DNA of 55,716 nt, taken from contig CANREE010000004.1 in NCBI GenBank assembly GCA_947629545.1, forward strand, positions 1 to 55,716, in the 5' to 3' direction. The position numbers and the translations under genes were made by a program. Shown piece after piece: positions 1 to 9,972 of this stretch. The DNA comes from an uncultured Lachnospiraceae bacterium (GTDB lineage: Bacteria; Bacillota; Clostridia; Lachnospirales; Lachnospiraceae). The notes below the pieces were generated by a model, which was not told where the DNA came from, searched no databases, and saw nothing but the letters and a program-made list of their open reading frames with translations. The number at the start of each line of letters is the position of its first letter. Positions within the stretch are counted from its first letter, which is position 1.

Positions 1-111
1 AATAGATGTGGGGCCAATCTTAACAAGACCGCCTGTGACTGTGACAGGAGTTCGTTGGACCCAAGAATGTCTGTTATCCAGGATATTTTTAATCAGTTTA
101 AGGAGGTGTAA
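1..111 (+). CDS. DUF177 (YceD family) protein, C-terminal end only
   Basis: Reading frame 1 is open from the window edge to a TAA at 109-111. It encodes about 36 residues including CGANLNKTACDC and then DPRMSVIQDIF. The cysteine-rich NLN motif and the DPR-x-xx-L tail are typical of the end of DUF177/YceD proteins, which bind or process 23S rRNA precursor and normally sit directly before rpmF. The stop lies three bases before the rpmF ATG, so the two are co-transcribed. The start and most of the protein lie outside the window. Too short for the usual ORF cut-off, but motif and position agree. Confidence 0.8.
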   Translation, partial: NRCGANLNKTACDCDRSSLDPRMSVIQDIFNQFKEV

Positions 112-114
112 ACC

Positions 115-300
115 ATGTCTATCTGCCCAAAGAACCGGACTTCCAAAGCCAGGAGGGATAAGCGGAGATCTGCTAATTTTAAGATGGGTTCCGTGAATCT
201 GGTGAAGTGCTCCAGGTGCGGCGCTCTGATGATGCCGCACAGAGTCTGTAAAGCCTGCGGAACTTATAATAAGAGAGAGATCATTCCGGTTGAGGAGTAA
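115..300 (+). CDS. rpmF: 50S ribosomal protein L32
   Basis: Structural protein of the large ribosomal subunit. The 61-residue product starts MSICPKNRTSKARRDKRRS and carries two CxxC pairs (CSRCG near residue 34 and CKACG near 47), so it is the zinc-binding C+ form of L32. Length is normal for the family. A good ribosome binding site (AAGGAGGTGTAAACC) precedes the ATG and overlaps the end of the DUF177 gene. A terminator-like hairpin follows at 346-379, so the ribosomal unit probably ends there before plsX. Confidence 0.97.
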   Translation: MSICPKNRTSKARRDKRRSANFKMGSVNLVKCSRCGALMMPHRVCKACGTYNKREIIPVEE

Positions 301-345
301 TACATTGCTGCGGGTTTGGCCGGCAGCAGGATTATGCGTATTGCG

Positions 346-379
346 GCGGTACAGTCAGATGGCTGTGCCGCTTTCTTTT
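346..379 (+). terminator. Rho-independent terminator after rpmF
   Basis: Arms GCGGTACAG (346-354) and CTGTGCCGC (363-371) pair over nine positions with one G-U, with an 8-base loop, and are followed by TTTCTTTT. The position fits the end of the DUF177-rpmF unit. Confidence 0.7.
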
Positions 380-419
380 GCCGGTTATAGCGAAACATTG
401 TTTCCGCGTCAAAAACAGG

Positions 420-448
420 TTGATTTCTATTTTGATATGAGATATAGT
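420..448 (+). promoter_or_regulatory. Promoter for the plsX-acpP-rnc-smc-ftsY run
   Basis: TTGATT (420-425) and TATAGT (443-448) are separated by exactly 17 bases, about 45 bases before the plsX start and after the rpmF terminator. I did not see a convincing fatty-acid regulator (FapR-like) operator here. Confidence 0.6.
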
Positions 449-492
449 ATGGATAGATGAACCTGAAAGAGACTGATAAGGAGCAGCTTGAG

Positions 493-1521
493 ATGATCAG
501 AATAGCGGTAGACGCCATGGGAGGTGACAACGCCCCGGGCCAGATCGTGGCCGGAGCCGTGGACGCGGCAGCAGAGCGGCCGGATGCGGAGATTCTGCTG
601 GTGGGTCAGGAAGAAACCGTGAATGCGGAGCTTCATAAGCATTCGTACGACCAGTCCAGGATTCGTGTCGTGAATGCATCTGAGGTCATTATGACGGATG
701 AACCGCCGGTGAACGCGATCCGCAGGAAGAAGGATTCTTCTATCGTTGTCGGTATGAACCTCGTAAAGCATGGTGAAGCGGAAGCTTTCATTTCGGCAGG
801 AAGTTCAGGTGCTGTGCTGGTGGGAGGTCAGGTCATCGTGGGACGCATCAAAGGTATTGAGCGGCCTCCGCTGGCGCCGCTGATTCCCACAGAGAAGGGC
901 GTATCCCTGCTGATCGACTGCGGAGCTAATGTAGATGCGCGGCCCTCACATCTGGTACAGTTTGCCCGGATGGGTTCTATCTATATGGAGAATGTCATAG
1001 GTATCAGGCAGCCGAGAGTTGCTATTGTTAATATTGGCGCGGAGGAGGAGAAAGGCAACGCCCTGGTCAAGGAAACGTTTCCTTTGCTGAAAGCCTGTAA
1101 AGATATTAACTTTATCGGCAGTATCGAGGCGCGAGAGATTCCTCATGGCTATGCAGATGTGATCGTCTGTGAAGCTTTTGTGGGTAATGTGATCCTTAAG
1201 CTTTATGAAGGCGTCGGCGCGACGCTGATCAGTATGGTCAAGAAAGGCATGATGACTGATCTGCGCAGTAAGATCGGGGCCCTTCTGGTGAAACCCGCGC
1301 TTAAGACGACGCTGAAACGCTTTGATGCGAGCGAATATGGCGGTGCGCCGCTTTTGGGGCTGAACGGGCTGGTGGTAAAGGCTCATGGAAATTCGACAGC
1401 AACGGAGATTCGGAATTCCATTATTCAGTGCGTATCGTTTAAGGAACAGGATATCAATGGAAAGATAAAAGACAGCCTGACAGCAGGGGCCTGGGAGCCC
1501 GATGGATCAGGCAAAATCTAA
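493..1521 (+). CDS. plsX: Phosphate acyltransferase PlsX
   Basis: Makes acyl-phosphate from acyl-ACP and phosphate, the first step of the PlsX/PlsY route to phosphatidic acid. It is a peripheral membrane enzyme. The 342-residue product starts MIRIAVDAMGGDNAP, the standard PlsX N-terminus, and contains the family phrases GANVDARP and ALVKETFPLLK. An in-frame ATG at 457 would add 12 residues, but AAGGAG at 478-483 lies nine bases before the ATG at 493, and family alignment supports 493. It is followed 21 bases later by acpP, which encodes its acyl-carrier partner. Confidence 0.95.
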   Translation: MIRIAVDAMGGDNAPGQIVAGAVDAAAERPDAEILLVGQEETVNAELHKHSYDQSRIRVVNASEVIMTDEPPVNAIRRKKDSSIVVGMNLVKHGEAEAFISAGSSGAVLVGGQVIVGRIKGIERPPLAPLIPTEKGVSLLIDCGANVDARPSHLVQFARMGSIYMENVIGIRQPRVAIVNIGAEEEKGNALVKETFPLLKACKDINFIGSIEAREIPHGYADVIVCEAFVGNVILKLYEGVGATLISMVKKGMMTDLRSKIGALLVKPALKTTLKRFDASEYGGAPLLGLNGLVVKAHGNSTATEIRNSIIQCVSFKEQDINGKIKDSLTAGAWEPDGSGKI

Positions 1522-1542
1522 GGCAGAAAGGAGTGACGCAGT

Positions 1543-1773
1543 ATGGAATTTGAGAAATTACAGAGTATTATTGCAGAAGTCCTCAATGTAGACGCTGAGG
1601 ATATTACCATGGCCACGACTTTTGTTGACGACCTTGGTGCAGATTCTCTGGATGTTTTTCAGATTATCATGGGAATCGAAGAAGAATTTGATATCGAGAT
1701 TCCCCAGGATGCTGTGGAGAACATCGTGACGGTGGGCGACGCAGTTGAGCAGATCAAGAATTCGTTGAGTTGA
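1543..1773 (+). CDS. acpP: Acyl carrier protein
   Basis: Small acidic cytoplasmic carrier of acyl chains in fatty acid synthesis. The 76-residue product contains [21 protein letters not shown]. The serine of the DSL motif is the 4'-phosphopantetheine attachment site. Length and four-helix composition are normal. AAAGGAG precedes the start by a normal distance. It sits between plsX and rnc, the common clostridial order. A hairpin between this gene and rnc (1792-1834) may reduce readthrough. Confidence 0.95.
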   Translation: MEFEKLQSIIAEVLNVDAEDITMATTFVDDLGADSLDVFQIIMGIEEEFDIEIPQDAVENIVTVGDAVEQIKNSLS

Positions 1774-1791
1774 TGAAGCAGGTCGGGTAGT

Positions 1792-1834
1792 AAGCGGGCG
1801 CTGCGGGGATAAAACCCATAGCAGCGCCTGCTTT
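1792..1834 (+). terminator. Hairpin, possible attenuator, between acpP and rnc
   Basis: AAGCGGGCGCTGC (1792-1804) pairs with GCAGCGCCTGCTTT (1821-1834) with one G-U pair. Only three T follow before the rnc ribosome binding site. It could be a weak terminator that keeps acpP expression above that of rnc and smc, or an RNA processing site, since RNase III is encoded just downstream. Confidence 0.45.
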
Positions 1835-1849
1835 GTGAGGAGGGTTTTC

Positions 1850-2539
1850 ATGAACAGAGATCCGGAAGAGCTGGAACAGGTGATCGGTTACTGTTTCCAT
1901 GACAGGAATTTATTCCGGCAGGCATTAACCCACAGTTCCTATGCCAACGAGCACCGTCTCGAAAAGTCGGCGAGCAACGAACGGTTGGAATTCCTGGGGG
2001 ATGCGGTGCTGGAGCTGGTGTGCAGCGATTACCTGTACCGCCTTCATGAAGAGATGGCTGAAGGGGAAATGACGAAGCTGCGGGCAAGTATTGTGTGCGA
2101 GCCGACGTTGGCGCTGTGCGCGGAAGAACTGCGGCTGGGTGAATATCTGCTGCTTGGAAAAGGCGAGGAGACTACCGGCGGCAGGGGGCGGGCAAGCGTT
2201 GTATCGGACGCGATGGAGGCATTGATCGGAGCTATTTATCTGGATGGTGGTTTTGCTAATGCAAAGGAGTTCGTCAGCAGGTTCGTGCTGAATGATATCG
2301 GGCATAAGCAGCTCTTTTATGATAGCAAGACTATCCTGCAGGAAATGGTACAGGCGGAGAATGCAGGCGAACTGCGTTACGAGCTTCTCCGCGAGGCGGG
2401 GCCGGACCATAATAAGACCTTTGAGGTGCGTGCCCTCGTAGGCGATACGGAAGTGGGACGTGGAAGCGGACGCACCAAAAAGGCTGCGGAGGCGATGGCA
2501 GCTTACCGGGCGATCTTGCGGAGAAACAAGGATAGCTGA
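1850..2539 (+). CDS. rnc: Ribonuclease III
   Basis: Double-strand-specific endoribonuclease that matures rRNA and cuts structured mRNAs. The 229-residue product has the catalytic signature NERLEFLGDAVLELV near residues 43-57 and a second acidic cluster (SDAMEALIGAIYLDGG). A C-terminal double-stranded RNA-binding domain ends in the lysine/alanine-rich GRTKKAAEAMAA helix. AGGAGG upstream fits the ATG at 1850 better than a GTG at 1835. The hairpin just upstream could be a self-cleavage target, as for some other rnc genes (inference). Confidence 0.95.
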   Translation: MNRDPEELEQVIGYCFHDRNLFRQALTHSSYANEHRLEKSASNERLEFLGDAVLELVCSDYLYRLHEEMAEGEMTKLRASIVCEPTLALCAEELRLGEYLLLGKGEETTGGRGRASVVSDAMEALIGAIYLDGGFANAKEFVSRFVLNDIGHKQLFYDSKTILQEMVQAENAGELRYELLREAGPDHNKTFEVRALVGDTEVGRGSGRTKKAAEAMAAYRAILRRNKDS

Positions 2540-2582
2540 GGGCTGCAGGGTATTTACAGGCGAAAGAGCATGCAGGTGGGTT

Positions 2583-5500
2583 ATGTATCTGAAAAGTATT
2601 GAGGTACAGGGTTTTAAATCCTTTGCCAACAAGATCTTATTTGAATTTCATAACGGTATTACAGGTATCGTGGGACCGAACGGCAGCGGCAAGTCTAATG
2701 TGGCGGACGCGGTACGCTGGGTGTTGGGCGAGCAGCGTGTGAAGCAGCTGCGCGGCGCCAGTATGCAGGATGTGATCTTCTCCGGCACGGAGCTGCGCAA
2801 GCCGCAGGGCTTTGCTTATGTGGCGATCACTTTGGATAACTCGGATCATCAGCTTGCCATTGATTACGACCAGGTGACGGTGGCCAGACGGATCTACCGC
2901 TCCGGAGAGAGCGAGTATCTTTTGAATGGAAGCGCCTGCCGTCTGAAGGATATCTATGAGCTGTTCTATGATACCGGGATCGGCAAGGAAGGCTATTCGA
3001 TCATTGGTCAGGGCCAGATTGACAAGATCTTAAGCGGGAAGCCGGAGGATCGGCGGGAACTGTTTGACGAGGCAGCCGGCATCGTCAAGTTTAAGCGCCG
3101 CAAGAGTATTGCTGTAAAGAAGCTGGAGGACGAGCATCAGAATATGGTGCGCGTGGAGGACATCCTGGCGGAACTGGAGAAGCAGGTAGGGCCGCTTAAA
3201 AAGCAGTCGGAAACAGCGAGAGAGTACCTGCGTCTTAGGGAAGAACTGAAGACCTGCGAGGTGAACCTGTTCCTGAATGAGACCGGGACGCTGAAGATAC
3301 AGCTGGCGGAACTTACGGAAAAGGAAACTATTGTAAATGCGGATCTGGAGGAAACGCGGAAGGAAGCTGATCGGATCCGTTCGACTTATGAGGAATTGGA
3401 TGGATCTATCGCTGCGCTGAATGGAAAGATTGAGGAACTGCGCAGTAAGCGGAATGCAGAAGAGGTCCTGAAAGGCAATCTGGAAGGTCAGATCAATGTA
3501 CTTCTGGAACAGATCAGGGCGGAACAGTTAAATGCCGAGCATCTTGCCCAGCGTATCAGTGCGATTGAACGGGATATGGAGGAGCGGCAGACGCAGATCA
3601 CAGGATATCTGTCGGATAATGCCGATATTGCCGGACAGACAGAAGCGAGTGAGAGGAAGCAGGAGGAAGCGGAGGAAGATCTTCGCCGTGCGGATGAGCG
3701 GATCATGCTTCTGGACGCGAAGATCGAAGGCCATAAGTCCAGCATTATCACGAATCTGAATGAGAGGGCCTCCCTGACTGCCAGACAGCAGCATTATCTG
3801 ACGATGCTGGAGCAGGTGCAGGTACGTCATTCGGAGGTGGCCCAGCGCCTTCTGCGGATCAAAAGTGATGAATCTGTACAGGCGGAGCTGTATGACGCGG
3901 CAAAGGCGGAGTTCGCGCAGGTAGGCGAGACGATTGAGGAACTGAACCGGGCCGGGGAGGAATGCGGGGAGCGGATTGCCGGACTGGAGAATGAGGGACG
4001 CCGGCTGAACCGAAGCCTGAATGAGAAGCAGCAGGAATACAGGGCAAGTTTTGCCAGACTGGAATCCCTGCGTAATCTGGCCGAACGTTATGACGGGTAC
4101 GGCGGCAGTATACGCCGCGTGATGGAAGCGCATAGCCGGGACAGGGGCGTATATGGGGTGGTTGCGGATCTCATTACGACGAAGAAGGAATACGAAACAG
4201 CGTTGGAAACGGCCCTTGGCGGCAGCATCCAGAATATTGTGACCGATACGGAGACGACGGCCAAGCAGCTGATCGAATACCTGAAGAAGAACCGTTACGG
4301 CAGGGCTACATTTCTTCCGCTTGACAGTATAGGACGGAGCGGGAGCTTTGGACCGAAAGAGGCGCTCAAAGAAGAGGGCGTTCTGGGTCTGGCCAGCCAG
4401 CTGGCCGAAGCCGACGGCCGGTATGCTGGTCTTGTGGAATATCTGCTGGGTCGGGTGGTGGTGACGGACACGATCGATCATGCGATCGCGTTGGCCCGTA
4501 AATATAAACATTCCCTGCGTATCGTAACGCTGGAGGGCGAACTTTTAAGCGCCGGCGGGTCAATGACGGGCGGTACATTCAAAAACAGCAGTAATCTTCT
4601 GGGACGCCGCAGGGAGATTGAGGAACTGGAAAGTCTCTGCGAAAAGCTCAATAAACAGGCGGAGAAACTTCAGTCGGATCTGGAGTTGAACGAAGGGCTT
4701 TTGGCAGAGCAGCAGGAGGAATTAAAGAAGCTGCAGGAGATTCTGCAGAAAACCTATCTTAAGCAGAATACCGTACAGATGAATATGACCCAGCTGGAAG
4801 AGAAGATCCAGGAGATCGCTGATTCCGGCAGGGATTTGTATATCGAAAACCAGCAGTTAGAGGAACAGATTCTGGATCTTAAAAAGAATCAGGAGGAGTT
4901 GTCTGTCGATGTAAAAGGTCTGGAGGATCAGAATGATCAGGCGAATCAGGATATTGAGAGCCTGACGAAGAGGCTGGAGGAGGAGCGGACCGGGCGCGAG
5001 GAGATAGCCGGGGTTCTCGCTGCCGTTCGTCTGGAAACGGCGAATCTTCAGCAAAAATATTCTTTTGTTCTGGAGAATGTAGACCGCGTGAAAGAAGAGA
5101 TCCGACGTCTGGAGGAAGAGAAGACACTGCTTTTGGAAGGCAGCCATGATAGCGGCGCGGTGATTGAAGGGAAGAATCAGGAGATTGAGGAGCTGAAGGG
5201 CCATATTCTGGCATCCGAGGAGCGCTCCCGCGAACTGGACGGGGAAATTGAAGAGGACAGTGCCGGACGGGAAGCGCAGATGGCGAAGCAGAAGGGGCTT
5301 TTTGAGAAACGGGAGGAGCTGTCCGGCCGTTTGTCCCAGTTAGATAAGGAGCAGTTCCGTCTTCAGAGTCAGCAGGAGAAGGTAGGCGAGCGTCTGGACC
5401 GCCATGTGGACTATATGTGGAGTGAATATGAACTGACCTATACCACGGCGGAAGCGTTCCGTGATCCGGAGCTTCGTTCCGTGCCGGAGATGCGCAGACG

Positions 5501-6143
5501 CACCGAGCAGCTGCGCTCGGATATCAAGGCCCTCGGGAATGTGAATGTGAATGCCATCGAGGATTATAAGGAAGTCTCCGAGCGTTATGAATTCATGAGT
5601 ACCCAGCATGAGGATCTGGCCCGTGCTGAGGCGACGCTCCTGCAGATCATCAGTGAACTGGATGAGGGGATGCGGAAGCAGTTTACGGAGAAGTTTCGTG
5701 ATATCTGCCGTGAGTTCGACAAGGTATTTAAGGAGCTGTTCGGCGGTGGTCACGGAATGCTGGAACTGGTGGAAGACGAAGATATTCTGGAGGCAGGCGT
5801 CCAGATCATAGCCCAGCCGCCCGGTAAGAAGCTGCAAAATATGATGCAGCTGTCCGGCGGTGAGAAGGCGCTGACGGCGATTTCCCTGTTATTTGCGATT
5901 CAAAACCTGAAACCGTCACCGTTTTGTCTGCTTGACGAGATCGAGGCGGCGCTTGATGAGTCCAATGTGGACCGCTTTGCACGTTACCTGCATAAACTGT
6001 CGAAGAATACGCAGTTCATCGTGATTACCCACCGCAGGGGCACAATGGTCAGCGCTGACAGGCTTTACGGAATAACGATGCAGGAAAAGGGCGTATCGGC
6101 GCTGGTGTCGGTAAACCTGATCGAGGATGCATTGGACAATTAG
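2583..6143 (+). CDS. smc: Chromosome segregation protein SMC
   Basis: Large ATPase that, with ScpA and ScpB, condenses and segregates the chromosome. The 1186-residue product starts [17 protein letters not shown]. Walker [10 protein letters not shown] lies at residues 31-39. Long coiled coils flank a hinge around residues 500-640 ([15 protein letters not shown]... GGSMTGGTF). The C-terminal ABC signature [10 protein letters not shown] is near residue 1088 and Walker [13 protein letters not shown] near 1115. The open frame extends upstream to 2460 through rnc, but homology starts at 2583 and AGGTGG precedes it. ftsY follows directly. Confidence 0.97.
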   Translation: MYLKSIEVQGFKSFANKILFEFHNGITGIVGPNGSGKSNVADAVRWVLGEQRVKQLRGASMQDVIFSGTELRKPQGFAYVAITLDNSDHQLAIDYDQVTVARRIYRSGESEYLLNGSACRLKDIYELFYDTGIGKEGYSIIGQGQIDKILSGKPEDRRELFDEAAGIVKFKRRKSIAVKKLEDEHQNMVRVEDILAELEKQVGPLKKQSETAREYLRLREELKTCEVNLFLNETGTLKIQLAELTEKETIVNADLEETRKEADRIRSTYEELDGSIAALNGKIEELRSKRNAEEVLKGNLEGQINVLLEQIRAEQLNAEHLAQRISAIERDMEERQTQITGYLSDNADIAGQTEASERKQEEAEEDLRRADERIMLLDAKIEGHKSSIITNLNERASLTARQQHYLTMLEQVQVRHSEVAQRLLRIKSDESVQAELYDAAKAEFAQVGETIEELNRAGEECGERIAGLENEGRRLNRSLNEKQQEYRASFARLESLRNLAERYDGYGGSIRRVMEAHSRDRGVYGVVADLITTKKEYETALETALGGSIQNIVTDTETTAKQLIEYLKKNRYGRATFLPLDSIGRSGSFGPKEALKEEGVLGLASQLAEADGRYAGLVEYLLGRVVVTDTIDHAIALARKYKHSLRIVTLEGELLSAGGSMTGGTFKNSSNLLGRRREIEELESLCEKLNKQAEKLQSDLELNEGLLAEQQEELKKLQEILQKTYLKQNTVQMNMTQLEEKIQEIADSGRDLYIENQQLEEQILDLKKNQEELSVDVKGLEDQNDQANQDIESLTKRLEEERTGREEIAGVLAAVRLETANLQQKYSFVLENVDRVKEEIRRLEEEKTLLLEGSHDSGAVIEGKNQEIEELKGHILASEERSRELDGEIEEDSAGREAQMAKQKGLFEKREELSGRLSQLDKEQFRLQSQQEKVGERLDRHVDYMWSEYELTYTTAEAFRDPELRSVPEMRRRTEQLRSDIKALGNVNVNAIEDYKEVSERYEFMSTQHEDLARAEATLLQIISELDEGMRKQFTEKFRDICREFDKVFKELFGGGHGMLELVEDEDILEAGVQIIAQPPGKKLQNMMQLSGGEKALTAISLLFAIQNLKPSPFCLLDEIEAALDESNVDRFARYLHKLSKNTQFIVITHRRGTMVSADRLYGITMQEKGVSALVSVNLIEDALDN

Positions 6144-6158
6144 AAAAGGAGAATGGCT

Positions 6159-7082
6159 ATGGCAGAAGGCAGAAAAGGCTTTTTTGGAAGGCTGGCGGAA
6201 GGCCTTCAGAAGACGAGAGAGAATATCGCGGCGGGGATCGACTCGATCTTTTCCGGATTTTCAGCCATCGACGATGATTTCTATGAGGAGATCGAGGAAA
6301 CCCTGATCATGGGTGATTTGGGGATCACTGCGACGATGAAGGTCATGGACGATCTGAGGCGGCAGGTAAAGGAACAGCATATCAAAGAACCGTCTGCCTG
6401 CAGGGAACTTCTGATGGAGAGTCTGAAGCGTCAGATGGATCTGGGTGAAAATGCCTACGATTTCGAGAATCGAAAAAGTGTTGTGCTGGTGATCGGCGTC
6501 AACGGCGTCGGTAAGACGACTTCAATCGGCAAGCTGGCCGGCCAGCTGAAGGAGCAGGGCAGGCACGTAGTCCTTGCAGCAGCGGACACCTTCCGTGCGG
6601 CGGCGGTGGAGCAGCTGACGGAATGGGCAGTCCGTGCCGGCGTGGAGATTATTGCTCATCAGGAGGGCTCTGATCCGGCGGCGGTAGTTTATGATGCAGT
6701 GGCGGCTGCGAAGGCCCGCGGCGCGGACATACTGATCTGCGACACGGCAGGACGTCTTCATAATAAGAAAAACCTGATGGAGGAACTGAAAAAGATCAAT
6801 CGAATTATCACCCGCGAATATCCGGATGCTTATCGCGAGACGCTGGTGGTTCTGGATGGGACTACCGGACAGAATGCGCTGGCGCAGGCGCGGCAGTTCA
6901 TGGAGGTGGCGGATGTGACCGGCATTATCTTAACGAAGCTTGACGGGACGGCAAAAGGCGGTATCGCGGTGGCGATCCAGGCGGAACTTGGCATTCCGGT
7001 GAAATACATCGGCATTGGCGAGCAGATCGACGATCTGCAGAAATTCGACGCGGATGCGTTTATTAACGCATTGTTCGCATAG
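6159..7082 (+). CDS. ftsY: Signal recognition particle receptor FtsY
   Basis: SRP-receptor GTPase that docks ribosomes making membrane proteins at the Sec translocon. It has a short N domain, then G1 GVNGVGKTTSIGKLA near residue 112, DTAGR, and TKLDGTAKGG near the end. The 307-residue length indicates the compact form without a long acidic A domain. Two in-frame ATGs lie at 6153 and 6159. AAAGGAG ends at 6151, only one base before the first but seven before the second, so 6159 is the likely start. It sits 15 bases after smc. Confidence 0.96.
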   Translation: MAEGRKGFFGRLAEGLQKTRENIAAGIDSIFSGFSAIDDDFYEEIEETLIMGDLGITATMKVMDDLRRQVKEQHIKEPSACRELLMESLKRQMDLGENAYDFENRKSVVLVIGVNGVGKTTSIGKLAGQLKEQGRHVVLAAADTFRAAAVEQLTEWAVRAGVEIIAHQEGSDPAAVVYDAVAAAKARGADILICDTAGRLHNKKNLMEELKKINRIITREYPDAYRETLVVLDGTTGQNALAQARQFMEVADVTGIILTKLDGTAKGGIAVAIQAELGIPVKYIGIGEQIDDLQKFDADAFINALFA

Positions 7083-7105
7083 AGAGAGAAAGGACTTGAT
7101 CAACC

Positions 7106-8323
7106 ATGATGACACTTGAGAGTTTTGAGGAAGCGACAGAAGTCGTAGGAAAGGTAATTCAGGAGACCAAGCTGGTCTATAGTGAGTACTATTCCGAGCA
7201 GACCGGCAACAAGGTCTATTTCAAGCCGGAGAATATGCAGTATACCGGCGCCTATAAGGTTCGGGGCGCTTATTTTAAGATCAGCACCCTGACTGCCGAG
7301 GAGGAGAAGAACGGTCTGATCACTGCCTCCGCCGGGAATCATGCACAGGGTGTGGCTTACGCCGCCAAGCTGGCCGGTGTACCTGCAACGATCGTGATGC
7401 CGACGGCTACTCCGCTTATTAAGATCAACCGTACAAAAGGCTATGGGGCCGAGGTGATCCTGTACGGCGATGTCTTCGACGAGGCCTGCGAGTATGCGCA
7501 GAAGCTCGCAGAAGAAAGAAAAATGGCATTTGTCCATCCGTTTGACGACCTGGCAGTGGCCACCGGACAGGGTACCATTGCGATGGAGATCATCAAGGAG
7601 CTTCCCACTGTGGATTATATTCTGGTACCCATCGGCGGCGGAGGTCTGGCGGCAGGCGTTTCGACGCTGGCGAAGCTTCTGAATCCAAAGATCAAGGTCA
7701 TCGGCGTGGAACCGGCGGGGGCGAACTGTATGCAGGAATCGCTGGAGGCCGGTCATGTGGTAACGTTAAAGTCTGTCAGCACAATTGCCGACGGCACGGC
7801 GGTCAAGTGTCCCGGTGAGAAGATATTCCCTTATGTCCAGCAGAATGTGGACGGCATCATTACCGTGGAAGACAACGAGCTGATCGTGGCTTTCCTTGAC
7901 ATGGTGGAGAATCACAAAATGATCGTAGAGAATTCAGGTCTCCTGACCGTGGCCGCCCTGCGTCATCTGGATGTGAAGAAGAAAAAGATCGTTTCTATCT
8001 TAAGCGGCGGTAACATGGATATCATTTCCATGGCTTCCATCGTACAACACGGCCTGATCCAGCGCGACAGAGTCTTTACCGTATCCGTGCTGCTGCCGGA
8101 TAAGCCCGGCCAGCTGGCGAAGGTGTCCACGCTTTTGGCAGAGCATCAGGGCAATGTGATCAAGCTGGAGCATAACCAGTTCATCAGCATCAATCGCAAT
8201 GCGGCTGTGGAACTGCGTATCACGCTGGAAGCTTACGGCACCGACCATAAGAATGAAATCGTTCAGGCGCTGAATGATGCCGGGTATCGTCCGAAGGTAG
8301 TTAAATCCACGGGAGCGTTTTAG
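7106..8323 (+). CDS. ilvA: Threonine ammonia-lyase with ACT domain
   Basis: PLP enzyme that converts threonine to 2-oxobutyrate and ammonia (isoleucine synthesis or threonine breakdown). In the 405-residue product, GAYKVRGAYFK places the PLP lysine at about K51 and GGGGLAAG is the phosphate-binding glycine loop. The last ~75 residues (VSVLLPDKPGQLAKVSTLLAEHQGNV) form an ACT regulatory domain. This is the short single-ACT type found in Clostridia, which could be catabolic (tdcB-like) or biosynthetic. The site reads AYK where many relatives have SFK. It is 23 bases after ftsY, and a strong terminator follows. Confidence 0.93.
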   Translation: MMTLESFEEATEVVGKVIQETKLVYSEYYSEQTGNKVYFKPENMQYTGAYKVRGAYFKISTLTAEEEKNGLITASAGNHAQGVAYAAKLAGVPATIVMPTATPLIKINRTKGYGAEVILYGDVFDEACEYAQKLAEERKMAFVHPFDDLAVATGQGTIAMEIIKELPTVDYILVPIGGGGLAAGVSTLAKLLNPKIKVIGVEPAGANCMQESLEAGHVVTLKSVSTIADGTAVKCPGEKIFPYVQQNVDGIITVEDNELIVAFLDMVENHKMIVENSGLLTVAALRHLDVKKKKIVSILSGGNMDIISMASIVQHGLIQRDRVFTVSVLLPDKPGQLAKVSTLLAEHQGNVIKLEHNQFISINRNAAVELRITLEAYGTDHKNEIVQALNDAGYRPKVVKSTGAF

Positions 8324-8393
8324 AACGTCTGCCTTCCGATGCTGTGCGCAAATCCGGTCAGTCTGCCCCAATAAAACCATATAATGAAGGATA

Positions 8394-8432
8394 ATAAGGC
8401 GAAATATTATGGAATATTTCGTCTTATTTTTG
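8394..8432 (+). terminator. Rho-independent terminator after the threonine ammonia-lyase gene
   Basis: AAGGCGAAATATT pairs with AATATTTCGTCTT (one G-U) around ATGG and is followed by ATTTTTG. Together with the new promoter at 8464 this separates the smc-ftsY-ilvA run from the nucleoside salvage genes. Confidence 0.85.
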
Positions 8433-8463
8433 TAAATCGATAGAATTTTTTGTTAAAATGTGC

Positions 8464-8469
8464 TATACT
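8464..8469 (+). promoter_or_regulatory. Extended -10 promoter for the acetyltransferase-deoC-cdd-pdp run
   Basis: TGC directly precedes TATACT (8464-8469), an extended -10 element. The -35 region 17 bases upstream (TAGAAT) is weak, which extended -10 promoters tolerate. Confidence 0.5.
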
Positions 8470-8511
8470 GTAAAGGCTGAGCGGTAAGATAGAGAAGGGG
8501 AGGGTTTCGGT

Positions 8512-9303
8512 ATGATGATTGAACTTGGGAGGGCAAAACGACAGGTTATTCAGTTCCTCTGTGAAGGCAGCAGGGATGTCCTGCTGCGCGGTGCGGCGGA
8601 AGGTGCCATCGGCCGGGTGTGGGTCCCCCATCTGACCAATCCTTCCTACTGTCTGGTGGTGGTCGGTGATTTTGCTTATCTTCTGGGTCTGCCGCCCAGG
8701 GGAGAGAAAGCGCTGGATCTGAAAGGACAGATCTTTGAATCCGCGCAGCAGGCGTTTCTCTATCCTCAGGATGAACGTTGGTCTGACTGGATCGAAGAGC
8801 AGTTCCCCGGTCAGCAGCGGATCGTGACCCGTTATGCGCTTAAAAAGGACGAGCATCATTTTGACATGGAAAAGCTTCGGGAATACGTGGGAGCTGTGCC
8901 CAGGGGCGTCCGGATCCGGCGGATCGACGAGAGGCTCTATCATCTGGCCCTGAAGGAGGAATGGAGCAGAGATCTCTGTTCGAATTTTGATACTGCTGAT
9001 CGCTTTCTGAAATATGCATTTGGTTATGTGGCCCTGAAGGGCCGCGAGCTTCTGGCCGGCTGTTCCTGTTATGGCGTCAGCGAGGGAATGATGGAGATCG
9101 AAGTGGATACGCGGAAGGATTGGCGGCGGCAAGGTCTGGCTCTGGCCTGCAGCGCAGCCTTTGTTCTGGAATGTTTGGATAAGGGACTGGTTCCCAATTG
9201 GGACGCGGTCAATCTTCAGTCTGTGGGACTGGCGGAAAAGTTAGGGTACGTGTTTGAGAGGGAGTATCAGGTATACCGCCTGAAGGAAATGGAGGAAAAT
9301 TAA
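8512..9303 (+). CDS. GNAT-type acetyltransferase (GNAT_acetyltran-like)
   Basis: Predicted acetyl-CoA-dependent N-acetyltransferase of 263 residues with unknown substrate. The C-terminal half shows the GNAT core: MEIEVDTRKDWRRQGLALACSAAFVLECLDKG contains the R-x-x-G-x-A acetyl-CoA loop, and the end (NLQSVGLAEKLGYVFEREY) is the classic final strand. The N-terminal half is the extra domain seen in the Firmicutes family of this name. GGGAGGG precedes the start, which is ATG at 8512 or 8515. It lies four bases before deoC and is probably the first gene of that operon. No functional link to nucleosides can be read from the sequence. Confidence 0.8.
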   Translation: MMIELGRAKRQVIQFLCEGSRDVLLRGAAEGAIGRVWVPHLTNPSYCLVVVGDFAYLLGLPPRGEKALDLKGQIFESAQQAFLYPQDERWSDWIEEQFPGQQRIVTRYALKKDEHHFDMEKLREYVGAVPRGVRIRRIDERLYHLALKEEWSRDLCSNFDTADRFLKYAFGYVALKGRELLAGCSCYGVSEGMMEIEVDTRKDWRRQGLALACSAAFVLECLDKGLVPNWDAVNLQSVGLAEKLGYVFEREYQVYRLKEMEEN

Positions 9304-9306
9304 GCG

Positions 9307-9972
9307 ATGGACAGGAAGGATATATTCCGGGCGGTGGATCACACGCTTCTGGCGCCGGACGCCGTCTGGGAGGAGATAAGGCAGCTTTGCGATGATGCGG
9401 TAACGTACCAAACGGCATCTGTCTGCATTCCGCCGTCGTATGTAAAGCGGGCAAAGGAGTATCTGGGAGACAGGATGGCAGTCTGTACGGTCATCGGTTT
9501 CCCCAACGGCTATAACACCACGGCAGCCAAAGTATTCGAAACCAGGGACGCTCTGGCAAATGGCGCTGATGAAATTGATATGGTCATCAATATCGGAGAT
9601 CTGAAAGATCGGAATTACCAGAACATCTTTGATGAGATCCGCCTTCTCAAGGATGTCTGCGGCAATCATATCTTAAAGGTTATCATAGAGACCTGCCTGC
9701 TGACCGACGAAGAGAAGGTGAAAATGTGCGGGATCGTTACGGAGGCGGGAGCGGATTATATTAAGACTTCTACCGGATTTTCCAGGGCGGGGGCTACGTC
9801 CGCAGATATTCAACTGCTTTCTGGTAACGTCGGTCCGAACGTGAAGGTGAAGGCGGCGGGAGGAATTTCATCCTTTTCGGAAGCGGAAGAATTTCTGCGT
9901 CTGGGCGCATCACGTCTTGGCACCAGCCGTATTGTCAGGCTTGCGAAAGCCGGGGAGGAGAGCCATGGATAA
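9307..9972 (+). CDS. deoC: Deoxyribose-phosphate aldolase
   Basis: Splits 2-deoxyribose-5-phosphate into glyceraldehyde-3-phosphate and acetaldehyde in deoxynucleoside breakdown. The 221-residue product has the Schiff-base lysine in YIKTSTGF (about K153), the ADEIDMVIN strand, and the phosphate site KAAGGIS. Length is normal. It overlaps the cdd start by eight bases, indicating translational coupling, and belongs to a deoC-cdd-pdp catabolic unit. Confidence 0.96.
   Translation: MDRKDIFRAVDHTLLAPDAVWEEIRQLCDDAVTYQTASVCIPPSYVKRAKEYLGDRMAVCTVIGFPNGYNTTAAKVFETRDALANGADEIDMVINIGDLKDRNYQNIFDEIRLLKDVCGNHILKVIIETCLLTDEEKVKMCGIVTEAGADYIKTSTGFSRAGATSADIQLLSGNVGPNVKVKAAGGISSFSEAEEFLRLGASRLGTSRIVRLAKAGEESHG

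Noticed and set aside
3528-4511. 327-codon minus-strand frame inside smc
   Set aside because: Shadow of the SMC coiled-coil coding sequence, with no start site signal or recognisable domain.
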